DNA from: Gadus chalcogrammus
Lineage: Eukaryota > Chordata > Actinopteri > Gadiformes > Gadidae
Assembly (NCBI RefSeq): GCF_026213295.1
Contig: NC_079418.1
Span: 3,409,887-3,473,886, forward strand
Direction: 5' to 3'
DNA: 64,000 nt
The translations under genes were made by a program, and so were the position numbers. Under the pieces are notes generated by a model. That model was not told the DNA's origin, did not search any database, and worked only from the letters and a program-made list of their open reading frames with translations. Positions within the stretch are counted from its first letter, which is position 1. Every line of letters begins with the position of its first letter. Below, piece by piece: positions 1 through 10,528 of this stretch.

Positions 1-612
1 GTTATAGGTTTTTGTTGTAGGCCAGAAAAATCTAGCTTTTGCTGCTGGGACGACTTTGCTCCGTGACCTTATTTGCTAGTGGATGACGAGCTATCATCTG
101 TGGTGGAGGTATCGGTGTTTTTGGCCACTAGCTTTGTTGACGCGTGCATAGTTGTGAGATGCTTCATTAAATTGGAGTTGCTCACAACAGATGTTGATAA
201 AGTCTTCGCTCTTGGTCCTGGACACAATGTACCCTTGACATTCACGTTTTTGCCCTTGACCTCAATGAATTGGAAGTAGTGCTTATATCTCCAGATTGAA
301 CCAGATTCGCCATTTCTCCTGCTTCATCGAATGTTTGCTGTTTGTGTGTGGCGCGCGTGTCCTGGCTTATGTGTGTAAAAAGTTTAAACAATGGCTCCGA
401 TTGGCTACGATGACACATGACCCTGCCTTAGCCAATCATAATCTCTTATCTCGGACGTTAACCCACCCGCTCTCCGCACTAGCAGTTTGTGTGTGGAGCG
501 CCAGGGCTGCGTTTGGATGACAGAAAAAGTAATTAGTTAGATTACCCCGTTACTGAAAAAATAACGGAGTTACCTAACGGCGTTACTTTAAACGGCGTTA
601 TTCCAAACACTG
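1..612 (-). mobile_element. hAT transposon end, cut by the window edge
   Basis: The sequence from about 530 to 612 (AGTAATTAGTTAGATTAC, then runs of AACGGCGTTA, ending CCAAACACTG) is a hAT-type terminus. It reads CAGTGTTTGGAATAACGCCG from the opposite strand. The element extends leftwards out of the window, so its TSD cannot be checked. A BED-finger exon on the - strand (69-285) lies inside it, as expected for the 5' part of a hAT transposase gene. Family assignment is from recognised terminus style and the encoded finger. Confidence 0.6.
69..285 (-). pseudogene. BED-type zinc finger exon of a hAT transposase (fragment)
   Basis: Reading the - strand from about 285 to a stop at 69-71 gives a peptide with HYFQFIEVKGKNVNVKGTLC, then TLSTSVVSNSNLMKHLTTMH, then a Ser/Thr/Asp-rich tail. 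The aromatic start, the Cys, and the LMKHLTTMH pair of histidines are the pattern of BED fingers at the N-terminus of hAT transposases, which bind element ends. The usual second Cys position is read as GPR, so the CxxC pair is incomplete and the finger may be dead. An in-frame ATG (ATGGCGAATCTG on the - strand near 325) is in another frame, so a frameshift or an intron separates start and finger. No catalytic domain lies within the window. Confidence 0.5.
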
Positions 613-616
613 CCAT

Positions 617-668
617 TGAGTATACTCAAGTAGTACAGAAGTGTACTCAAGCACTACTTGAGTATACT
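617..668. repeat. Small foldback (15-bp inverted repeat arms)
   Basis: Arms GTATACTCAAGTAGT and ACTACTTGAGTATAC are perfect reverse complements about 18 bases apart. It lies immediately after the hAT terminus. The AGTATACT words resemble those of the tandem array at 29.3-30.7 and 37.5-38.3 kb. Confidence 0.6.
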
Positions 669-1134
669 TCTGTATACTTATGTGGGGCAGCTGGGCATTG
701 TCTTGGTTTCAAGGGTGTGATAACACAATACTTTGTTATAGAATAATAGCAATGGGGTACGGTTACAGAGTATGTCTTTGAGTCGTACCAAGTCGTCACC
801 CCTAGTATCAGATCCTGGAGTTTGCTGGCATTCACTCTGGCTGAGGGTGGAACTGGTGCATGCCGATGGTAGTTTCTCCAGTGCTGTTTTGATGGCAGCA
901 ACTAATCCTGGAAGCTCTTAAACAAGGATATAAAAGGGGTCCAGGTGTAAATAATGAATTGAGACACAAAATACAACTTATTTGTGTCATGTCATTATAC
1001 AAAAGAGTAGACCGAGTAGTATGATTGACCAAGGCGCATTCCAACAGTTCTGATCTACAGCAATAAAACCATTTTGCATATGCATTGTATAAAATTTGAA
1101 ACGTAGGAAGTTGGGTTTGGAATCTGAGACATAA

Positions 1135-1217
1135 CACGCAACGTTTGAATAATCATGATTTCAATATTGACCAAAATAATCGTGATTATGATTTTTGCCA
1201 TAATCGAGCAGCCCTAA
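1135..1217. mobile_element. hAT terminus fragment (…ATAATCGAGCAGCCCTA)
   Basis: The stretch ends TTTTGCCATAATCGAGCAGC then CCTA. Reversed, this is the TAGGGCTGCTCGATTATGGC start shared by many fish hAT elements. The body should lie to the left, but no matching left end was found before 612, so this is a truncated end. The stretch 613-1134 otherwise shows no gene I can support. Confidence 0.5.
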
Positions 1218-1282
1218 CATACTTGGGTTCAAAATAACATGCATTTCCCTTCATGACCTCAATAAGAATGGTTGCAAGTGGG

Positions 1283-1666
1283 TCAATAAATTGTGTGTGA
1301 AGGTTCAGGTGGCTGCAGAGCTAACCCAGGCATCACTAGCATACACATGCACCCACCTTTCAGAGCCTTCAATGTCTCCTCCTCTAGTTCCACCAGAACC
1401 TTCACTGGTTGCTGCTGGCCCTCTGGCTCCTTCTGGTGCTCTGGCTCCTCCTGTGGAATGCAGTCATCTCCCTCCTCCTCACTGGTCAGTACCACCTTCC
1501 GCATTTTGAACGGCCCAAATAAATCACAGGATGTTTCATCCGAGTCATCAGACCAATCTGGAGCAGGAGTAGAGCTACGGAGGGGTGTGCTCTGCTTGGC
1601 GGTTCTCTTGGAATAGAGGTAGCTCTTAAGCTGGTCGCACATGGAAGTTGCTGCCTGTGAACCAGA
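1283..1666 (-). CDS. Possible exon of an unrecognised protein
   Basis: On the - strand a pyrimidine-rich acceptor (TTTTGTTTTCAG) precedes base 1666. From there an open frame runs SGSQAATSMCDQLKSYLYSK and continues through a Pro/Ser/Asp-rich segment (SSTPAPDWSDDSDETSCDLF), a KMRKVVLTSEEE segment and a Gln/Glu-rich end, stopping at 1283. The composition suggests the acidic linker of a nuclear or transposon-encoded protein. I do not recognise the family. No partner exon was identified upstream, so this may be an orphan piece of a transposon gene. Confidence 0.28.
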   Translation of the reverse strand, partial: SGSQAATSMCDQLKSYLYSKRTAKQSTPLRSSTPAPDWSDDSDETSCDLFGPFKMRKVVLTSEEEGDDCIPQEEPEHQKEPEGQQQPVKVLVELEEETLKALKGGCMCMLVMPGLALQPPEPSHTIY

Positions 1667-1719
1667 CTGAAAACAAAAATATTGTTTGAGAGTGTGCCTG
1701 GATTACCACAAACCATGGA

Positions 1720-2050
1720 AATAAAGCAAGTAATTTAGCCATATTTGTTTTCATTTTGCAAAAATTAAAAGCTTCTTCTGCAAATTACTCAAAGGTTAAA
1801 TTTCAAGCCAAGACCGGAAACCATGATCCCACTTCCGCCTGAAGCTGGTGTGGAAACTCATAAATACATTATACTGCTTGTACCAGAATGTACTAGACCC
1901 ATGATGTGTACGTTTATTTAAAACCGTATGGTGATCCTTTCTGAAATGTAGCTACCCTAACATCCACAAATCATGCATGGCCGGTTAAAACAAAAAGCCA
2001 TAGCTTTCAATATAATTGATGGGAAACCATCGAAAAATATGCTTTGCCAG
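1720..2050. other. Intergenic stretch, nothing recognised
   Basis: AT-rich sequence between the possible exon and the hAT insertion. No gene, repeat or terminus was recognised, apart from the target site TTTGCCAG at 2043-2050. Confidence 0.4.
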
Positions 2051-3845
2051 CAGTGGCGTGTCCAGACATTTTTGATAGGGGTGGCACCAGTGGGGCACTG
2101 ACATATGCAGGGGTGGCATGAAGTGTGAGCAGGAGCGCCTGCGCAGACATATACACTCACGTATGCACACCCACACCCAGGTGTCGGCATAGCATTAATT
2201 TACCATTTTTGTATCCACAACCCATATCTACTTCACTTACTAACACTGCAAGCAAGAACAGACCTACTAGTCACAACATTCAGGAAAAGGCAACATACAA
2301 ATGTGATTGAAAACTACCATACTTTATTCTAACTTCAACAGTACATACAAAAAAGACAATGCACTTTCTGAAGACTCTGGGCAAAATATTAACTTAACAA
2401 AACTGTGCAAAACTTAACATGTGCAACAATGGTTGGAGGTACAGACCCCTGGCTCATGGACTATTAAGCTTAGGTAAACAGGAGGGTTAAAACAGTGCAA
2501 TTCGCCTGTTCTTGTGTTTTCTTGCAAACACTTTGATAAAATCATCCATGTTGAGTGCCCTCGCTCTTCTTGACTCAATACTTAGCAAAGATAAATGGCT
2601 TAGTCTGTTGTCTAGCATGGTTGTCCTCAATTGTTAAGACATACCAATAGGTCCGAGCCCGCCAAATGGGGCTGCCACACCACTATCCCCCTGTGCATGG
2701 CCTGCAGGAACCTCTGGATTGTCAGCAGCACTGTACACACCTGAAGCAATACAGAGATTGTATCATTCATTTATATGTCAAATTGTCACATTTAGGCTTT
2801 TCACACCAGCATTGTTAAAAAATGTGTCTACACGCTTGTTAAAAAATGTGTCTACATGCTTAATGACAGTATATGCCACTGTAGTATAAGTGAAATATCC
2901 CAGTTCAAATCAATGCACATAATGTTTTAAAGAAGGTAAATTCATACATACCCTGATCCGTTTGTGATGTTGAGGGTCTTTCCTCTTTACCATCCACATG
3001 TACATCCACAGAAACTGTGATTAAAATTATAATACAATCAGCCTTTCCTTAGTAAACTAAGTGGTATGTTACAGTCAAACCAAATGAGTAAGTTCAAACT
3101 TGAGAACAAACTTGAACCATCAGGATTTCACATACCCATGTGTACAGCTGAAGCTGAAGCCTGGCTCTCATCCTCTGACTGACTGCTCTGCCCCTGCTCT
3201 GGCTCTATTTTGGATTTCTTCCTTATGAAGAAATCCTTAATATTCTGACCTCTTTTCATACTGTAATAGTCCCATAATGCACGACATTCTTATATGTTGT
3301 ACAATAGATAATTGTGCATACACACGAATGATATTGATTTTACACGGGTCTAACATAACAATGTTACGCAGTACAGAATAGCTAAATGTTGGCTTTAGCA
3401 TCGTTGACAGTCAAAACAGTGTTTGCTAATGAGATGAGATGATGACAGCCTTGTGCCAATTACAATAAAAAGAAATAAAACAAGACAGGATAAACGTTTA
3501 GCTTATTACCGTTACAGCTTTTAACTACAGGCACAGGTAAGTGTAGTGAAATGTAGGTTACTCACATCTTTCTCGACGACGCTCCAGAAACGTGTTGCTG
3601 CCATAGACAGTTTGTTTCACGTGTAGGTTTGCTCAAACTTCTTCTTCTTCGGGACTTTTTTTTTGCAGGCTACATACTACTTTAGCGCATCTCTGCTGCC
3701 TCTCAGGTTTGAGAAGGAACTGCAACTCTAAACAAGCGTGCAGTTTACACTCAGTGCTGTGGTTATTGGGGTGGCACCTGGGGTGGCCAATCAGATTTCA
3801 GGGGTGGCCCGTGCCACCCTAGGCCACTCCCTGAACACGCCACTG
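2051..3845 (-). mobile_element. Internally deleted ZMYM1-type hAT element with 8-bp TSD
   Basis: The ends are perfect inverted repeats: CAGTGGCGTGT at 2051 and ACACGCCACTG ending at 3845. Both sides carry the 8-bp target duplication TTTGCCAG (2043-2050 and 3846-3853), the hallmark of hAT insertion. Subterminal GGGGTGGCAC/GTGCCACCCT words add to the TIR. Inside, on the - strand, only the N-terminal and C-terminal exons of a transposase remain. At about 1.8 kb the element lacks the whole catalytic core and is non-autonomous. Confidence 0.93.
2487..3259 (-). pseudogene. hAT (ZMYM1-like) transposase remnant: first and last exons only
   Basis: The - strand starts at 3259 with MKRGQNIKDFFIRKKSKIEP, followed by an acidic Gln/Ser segment, and has a GT donor after 3136. 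A second small exon near 2961-3018 reads SVDVHVDGKEERPSTSQTDQ. A third near 2640-2745 reads GVYSAADNPEVPAGHAQGDS. The last part (2487-2640) reads TMLDNRLSHLSLLSIESRRA and ends KNRRIALF-stop, which is the end of the hAT dimerisation region. The MKR…DFF N-terminus is typical of ZMYM1-like hAT transposases. The TTF-type finger, the catalytic DDE region and the insertion domain are missing, so it cannot act by itself. The intact ends could still be mobilised by a full-length relative. Confidence 0.8.
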
Positions 3846-3853
3846 TTTGCCAG

Positions 3854-4430
3854 GTACATTTCTAACAATAAGCAAGGTTGTCTATGTCATTTCATGCAAT
3901 CACAAACTATCAATGATCAAAAGTCCTCAAACTAACTGTCGTGGCTTGATTCCGTAAGGTTACCACCTCCATTGCTTGATTTCCTGTCTTTCTGCTTTTT
4001 TTCTGGAACACTGTAACAGACCATATTTCCTCCCCTCGGCTAAATGCGTCACGCTTTTGGGCAAGTTCTTGGTAGACTTCTGTGAACAAGATACAACATT
4101 TCAAACACTTTCTCAAGCACTATTGGTGACTATGGACTTCATTGGAAACAAATACATTTTAAATTCAATGGGATTTTATTAATAAAAAACAATTTAAATT
4201 CAAGACAAATATAAAACATTCTTTAATCTCAATGTCATTATTTATTAACTTTCAGGGAGAACACAAGAGTTTGTTGAGAAGAAACTTAAACTAAAATAGA
4301 TGTCTAAATTGTGATTATAGAAAATGCTATAATGCTACGATGATTAGGTTAACAAGACAAGTGGGAACATTAACGTTACAGAATCAAGTTTTTAAGGAAT
4401 TTAAAATCAAGCATCAAGCATCGGCTCTTT
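3854..4430. other. AT-rich spacer, nothing recognised
   Basis: This stretch lies between the hAT insertion and the GC-rich tandem flank of the Merlin element. Only short open frames occur and none resembles a known family. Confidence 0.4.
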
Positions 4431-4459
4431 TTCGACGTTTTGAACCCCAGTCGGCCCCT

Positions 4460-4665
4460 AGCTGACCCAGTTGAGTTTATCAACGTCATTTTACAAAACA
4501 AATGCGATATAAAGACGCTCTCAGGTGCAAAACGTAAAAAAAAACGTAGCCCCCGGTACACCACGTGCCCCCGCTACGCCACGTGGTCCCGCTACGCCAC
4601 GTGCCCCCGCTACGCCACAGGCCCCCACTACGCCACAGGCCCCCGCTATAAAAGCAACCCTTTCG
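4460..4665. repeat. Tandem CCCCCGCTACGCCAC units next to the Merlin insertion
   Basis: Copies of a 15-18-base word (CCCCCGCTACGCCACGTG / CCCCCACTACGCCACAGG) are repeated about six times at 4547-4650, preceded by GCGATATAAAGACGCTCTCA and followed by CTATAAAAGCAACCCTTTC. The same series (ACGATATAAAGACGTTCTCA, CCCCCGCTACGCCACAGG, then ATAAAAGCAACTCTTTC) recurs right of the element at 22010-22150. The Merlin element therefore went into a pre-existing tandem repeat. Confidence 0.75.
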
Positions 4666-5946
4666 GTAACACTTTAGTTTGATAGTCCACTGTTGACACT
4701 CAACAAGCCATCAGTAGATATGCAGTTGCATGTCAACAGTGAATGAGTTGACATTCAACCAAACTATCTCAACTGATAAGCAACATGTATTCAACTAACT
4801 GTAAGTTAACTATAAGTTGCACTATTAGTAGATGGTTAGTTGATAATTGACAGAGCTTGTTCAACAGATAAGAAACATGGATTCAACTAACTGTCTGTTA
4901 ACTATAAGTTGCGCTATTAGTAGATGTTGTTTTGTACACGTAGCATGCATTCAACTAACTGTCAGTTAACTATTAGTTGCATTATTAGTAGATGGTTAGT
5001 TGATAATCAACAAAGCTTTCAACAGATAAGAAACAAGCATTCAACTAACTAAGTTAACTACACGTTGCACTATTAGCTGGTGTTTAGTTGATATTCAACA
5101 GTGAGTTAGTTGATACTCTACAGAGCTTATCAACAAATATGAAACATGCATTCAACTAAGTGTTAGTTAACTATAGGATATTTTTATTTTGTTCATTTAT
5201 TTTTACAAAAACAGTCTGCAAAAGACATTGTGCTTTTTACTACATGTTCTTTACAGTTATTCAACTATCAGTTGAGTGTCAACTTTTAGTAAGTTGACTA
5301 TCAACTGCTGTTATTAACCAATTCTCAACCTACGTTTTATATGGATCAACTTTCCTCCACTCACAAGGAACACATCTAATGAATGAACATTCAACCCTCT
5401 GTTGATCATATATGTTCATTGTAAAATAAAGATGAGAATATTTTATCAATCAATAGGCACCCTGTGTAGGTGACAACCTGTTCATTGTCATATGTCGACA
5501 AACTATCAGTCAATATTCAACTAAGCATTAGTAGACAGGTCTTCGGACTATCAAATTAAAGTGAAAACAGTTTAGTGTCTACTAACTATTAACAGAGCAA
5601 AACAGAGAAAATAGTTGACTATCTGTTGATGATCAACAAACTATCAGCCGATATTCAACTAAGCATTAGTAGACAGGTCTTCGGACTATCAAATTAAAGT
5701 GAAAACAGTTTAGTGTCTACTAACTATTAACAGAGCAAAACAGAGAAAATAGTTGACTATCTGTTGATGATCAACAAACTATCAGCCGATATTCAACTAA
5801 GCATTAGTAGACAGGTCTTCGGACTGTCAAATTAAAGTGAAAACAGTTGAGAACAGTAGTCTACAGACTAGTAACAGTACAAAATAGAAAAAAAGTTTTG
5901 CAAAACTAATCAGTAACACTGGATGACCACAAAGTGAAATAAACAA
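4666..5946 (+). repeat. Left terminal inverted repeat arm of the Merlin element
   Basis: About 1.28 kb matches the reverse complement of 20690-21959. It is rich in CAACTAA/TTAGTTGA words spaced through the arm. Near its inner end a unit of about 138 bases is tandemly repeated: AAACTATCAGCCGATATTCA starts at 5638 and 5776, with a related copy near 5504. These repeated words could be transposase-binding sites; that is an inference. Confidence 0.85.
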
Positions 5947-6427
5947 AACATAAGCAGGATATCAGAGACGGAAAAAAAACTTTATTATTTGAAAATAAAT
6001 TACTAAACGTAATCAGCAATTGTGGTACAAAGGCGAAGAGTTCAAAGGGCAATGTACATGTATAGTAAGTCAAAGAACTTCAACCAGGCTTACTTTGAAC
6101 TTTTTAAAACAAGAAAAAAAATTAAAGGATAAATCCGGTGTAAAATGGATCTGGGATATGTTTAACATGATAACGAAATGGGATGTTCATTTGGGAGCAA
6201 AAAAGTGAATGTAGACGCATTCTTAAGTTGGCTGTTTTTAGCCGATTCTACCAAAACGCTATAAACTTGGAACGATGGGGGCAAGTCTCGTAAAAACGAA
6301 ATTGCTATTTTAAACCACTTAAAAGGATAGAAGTAGCCCGACACTTCTTTGGTAGTATAATAAGGGTCTTAAAATATAAAACGAGGCATTGATAACTTTG
6401 TAAGTGTACAGATTGTTTATTAAAAAT

Positions 6428-6646
6428 GATATTTTATGCACACAATACCATCAGAAGTTCACCCATCGACACCATCTTGTATTTAAGACTTGATAAGTAG
6501 AATGGCGAACACAGAGCTTAGCTTGCGTGTTGTTCACGGATGTCACAATCTCTGTGTTTGTCAATGTACTTATATCGAGTCTTAAATACAAGATGGCGTC
6601 GACGGGTGAACAACTGATGGCATTGTGTGTATAAAATGTAATTTGT
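6428..6646. repeat. Foldback (hairpin) unit inside the TTAA element
   Basis: Left half (TATTTTATGCACACAATACC, CCATCTTGTATTTAAGACTT) and right half (TCTTAAATACAAGATGGCGT, GGCATTGTGTGTATAAAATG) are imperfect inverted repeats of about 75 bases around an unmatched middle of about 65 bases. The 220-base palindrome could be the natural centre of the TTAA MITE or a separate insertion. Confidence 0.7.
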
Positions 6647-6766
6647 AATAACAGGGTTTATACAGAGATTCTTAAGTTGAATTTACTACCGTTTTTACTA
6701 CCGTCACAATTTTTTTTACTACCAGCACGACTTCAAGCTTCAACTGTAGCAGCTTAAAGTATATAT

Positions 6767-6772
<6 letters not shown>

Positions 6773-6812
<40 letters not shown>
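6773..6812. repeat. (CA)n microsatellite
   Basis: About 20 uninterrupted CA units just inside the hAT left end. Confidence 0.95.
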
Positions 6813-6814
<2 letters not shown>

Positions 6815-7247
6815 TGTATGTGAGTGTTTGTGTTAGGGCCAGCGAGAGAGCAACATTGAAGTAAGAGGGAACTCTAACATAGGAGTTGGATTAATCAAGA
6901 TGTCCCCACCGGCCTTGGTCCATAGGTTTTTACTTAATGTCAAAAAGTAACAATTCCATGACAATTAGAAGACAGACTGGACCTTTAGGATGAACAGCTA
7001 CACTGTGAATTGGAATCTGAAACAAAATGGTTAAATTAGGGCCTAAAAAAAATGGCAATAAAGTGCAACTTTACACTGTAATAGTATTTTTAACAAACAA
7101 CTTAATAACTTAATAACTTCAACACTGGACACAAAAAATGACGAAGAGAGCGAGAACATAACCAATGATATTAACAACAGGCAAACATACGAGTTGCTAA
7201 TTAAAATTGCAGTCACAAGTGCCTCAGCTGTGTGGCTTTTTCTTTTA

Positions 7248-10200
7248 TCATTTTTCAAGGTCTGCTTTTTTGTCCCTGTGTCTTCTCCGAAGAGAGTTGG
7301 ATTTTGTGATGAGCTCAGCCATCTTTGTTCCTGCCTTTCCCTCAGCCATCTCTGCATACTTGTCGGCATCATTTTCAAGTGAATGGCACACGCTATTGAG
7401 TACCTGCCGCTGGTTCCGGAGGTCCTCAAGCTCCTTCTCTGCTGCTTTCCTCTTAAGCCCTTGTGTGGCGCTCTCCTTTTTTTTCCGCTCACTCTCAAGG
7501 TATAGCCTGTATTGTGACCTCGCTGAAGCAGCAGAGGCCAGGAGCTCCTTGGTCAGAGGAACTTTAAGAACGCCACCACAAACAGTTACCTTATCACAGA
7601 TTAACCTGAGGGCTTCGAGAGATTCATCACGGAGGTTACACGTTTCTACCTCTTTATTCACCGAGAAGCCTCTCTCTACTGTGGCCTGTCCATGGGAAAG
7701 GAGGAGAGCACTTTGGCAGAACTTTAGCAGGTCAGGGTGGGACATACAGAGTTTAGAGTGGAGAAAGACATCGAGACGCTGCCTCAGGGGTTGGAAGGAA
7801 ACAAACTCATCTTCTCTGCCCACGACAGAGAGAAAGGATGTGAATTGTTGAATGATGACATCACCTGCAACATTGACAGGTACAAATTAAGATATATTCA
7901 TTACATTTATAACATTCCAGTCAACTGCTTCATCATCCATTCAACAAAAGTACATACAGTACATCATAGATACACAACAGTATCTAAAGCATTGGTTCTC
8001 AATTTGAATAACCTATCCACTTCTACTGTCCCTATACAATATTTTCTTACCAGCTGCAATGCCACCTGTCAGCTGCTGACAGGTGGCTGCTGTCCCTGGA
8101 TGAAAGTATGTACTAATGCCTTCATCTGTACAATGCACCACTCTGGATCTTTGACCATCTTTGTGGGATCCAGGCAGGAAATCTGCCTAACAATGGGGAA
8201 TTTCAACGGGGACTTTTCCTGCAGTTTCTTCACGATGCTAATCAGACACTGCAAACACTCTTTTCTCAGGCTGAGTACAGATAGTTCCCCTATCTTGGTT
8301 CCTGGTTTGCCCAGGAGTGCCTATCAAGAAACATTAAGAAACATATAGTCGATGCTTTCTTTGAAAGGAAATGTTTACATAATACTAATGATAATATTAA
8401 TACTGAACAAACTGTAATTGCTAGTTGATTTGTGCAGCATCATAATTCACAAATTCAACTCACAAAACAAATAAACACTGAAAATACCTTGATGGCAGAT
8501 TCAGCCCCCAAGCCTATGTCTACCCTTTTGAGGGAGACCCAGTTCTTCTCCTCAGAGATGTCCAAATTAATGAGCTGCAGGGGGCTTTGGTCCTTTAGGA
8601 GCTCCCTTTTAATGAACCGCCTCAGTAAACTCTGATGATGATAACAAGCAGATAGTTACCCAGCCATTCAATCAATTAATACAGGTTTACTTTTAAAATA
8701 ATTAATCAAAATCTTACTTACCAACAGAAGCTCAGTTAAATCTTTTGCCAAAAAAGGCAACACTGGCTCATCTGTTTGGTATTTAACAAGAAATGGGTTA
8801 AAACTTCTCGCAATGGCGAGGAAGAATTGAAGCTTTGCCATTAAGAGTGCATCTCCTAGTGCTGCCAGGATGACGTCATAAGAGGCCGTGTTCGGTTTTT
8901 GGACCTTCTTCTCCTCAGCAGCATCAACATACTTCTGAATCATGGGCCAAACTTCCAGGAATCTCTCTGCAACCGGCACATTTTCGACCCATCTGTGGCC
9001 GCAGAAAGAGAGGGGAAAGCAGGATGATCCGGTTATGTTGGTGTAGTCCTCTCTTCGGGCAGGAACGTTGTGGAAGAGAAAATGGAGCGCGCGCAGGAGT
9101 TTGTCAATTTGCCAGGCTGTGAAGCCTGCCTTCATGGCATTGTGGAGGGTGTGCAGTCCACAGCTCCCAACCATCAGGACTTGAGCACCTCCGTACAGCT
9201 CAGCATGCTCCTTTTGAAGGAGATCCAGGACTTTGAAGTTCACATTAGGGCCATCCATTCCAACTGAGAGAAGCTCCCTCATGTTGAGTTGTGCAACACA
9301 TTCCTGTGAATTATCACACAGAAGAAAGTTTGATTAAATAACATTGAAACCACATTCAATATACAGACAGTAATACTGTATATGCTTCAAATCAAACATT
9401 TAGCTTTACTATCCTAAAGTAAAACACAAGTCAGGTGTTGGAATACATTTGACAGTGATAGATATTAGGCCTATATCAAGGACTGTTTTGCCAAAGTTAG
9501 ATCATTGGTTCTCCAAATGTGGCTCACTGTAAACAAAATCCCAATAATGTAGATCTGACTTTATCTGAGCCATGCTCAACCTTCAGATTAAGCATAACAG
9601 TTTGGCTATAACACTTTTTAATTAGACACTTTTCCAATATTGTGTTACAGAAATTCAACGATAGGCTAAATAATAATAATAATAATTTAATAATAATAAT
9701 AAATAAATACAATTATCAAATATCCATGAAAATGTTAAAATGCAAACAATGTCCCCTATGTAACCAATAAGTGTAAGTAAAAGAAAATAAACTTACTTTG
9801 ATGTGGCGCAACAGATCGTCAGCTCTTCCATGTCCCAGGAACTGTGAGCCAAAATATCTGGACTGTACACAACCATCTTCCAAAAAACGAATGTGTATAT
9901 CCATTTGTTTTTTCTTTGACGACTGGTTGAGGCTCTCATCAAACATCAGGACGTACGGTCCAGCATGATTGATGGCCTCAACCAGTTGCTTCTTAAAATA
10001 GGGGGCAATGCCAAATTTGATGATGTAGCCGGTCTTGTCCTTGGCCAACGCGAACGATTTTGCGATTTGGGAGTCCGGGAACATCATGCGGAACAGCTCT
10101 CCTATGTTATCGTTTGACTTGAACGAGTGGTGTTTTACTGCTAAATCTAAACACCACAGTACCTCGGCCTGCAGTGTAGAGGTGGCAGCGCAGAGCATCT

Positions 10201-10528
10201 GTGTGCTGGTCGTAGGAATACTGGCGGTGGATTGCGGGGCGGGAGCAGACGAAGTTGAGGGAGCAGTGGAGGTTGAGGGCGTAGAGCTAGCAGTCGTGCT
10301 AGCGCAAAACAGCGACAGCGGTAGCTGCGCGCTACGTCCCCGCGTCCTGGCTCGGTGACTGGCAGACTCCATATGCGATTTGACCGCCTTCACCCCCATC
10401 CAGGTAATATTAATGGTCTTTTTGCAGACACTGCAATACGCCTCTCGGCTGTTGCCAGCTACTGGCCTAAGACAGTCTTTAAAGGCTGATTCCTCCAGCC
10501 AGAGGTCTGAAAATTTACATTTACCCAT
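7248..10528 (-). CDS. hAT-family transposase, five exons, apparently intact
   Basis: Exons on the - strand with GT/AG borders: 10528-9797, 9303-8722, 8631-8488, 8320-8051 and 7864-7248, about 780 residues in all. Exon 1 starts MGKCKFSDLWLEESAFKDCL and carries a BED-like finger (YCSVCKKT, then SHMESASHRAR), a Ser/Thr/Pro linker, and the start of the RNase H-like core (GPYVLMFDESLN, with the likely first catalytic Asp in FDES). Exon 2 holds ELLSVGMDGPNVNFKVLDLL (a second catalytic Asp candidate) and SCGLHTLHNAMKAGF, which lead into the insertion domain. Exon 5 carries the dimerisation motif (LLLSHGQATVERGFSVNKEV), including the probable catalytic Glu. It then continues into a long Lys/Arg/Glu coiled coil (KRKAAEKELEDLRNQRQVLN). 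No stop or frameshift was seen. The enzyme would excise and insert its own element. It lies in the TTAA element inside the Merlin element. Confidence 0.8.

Noticed and set aside
7207..8348. Two + strand open frames of about 200 residues
   Set aside because: They lie antisense to the hAT transposase exons, whose - strand reading has the family motifs and splice sites.
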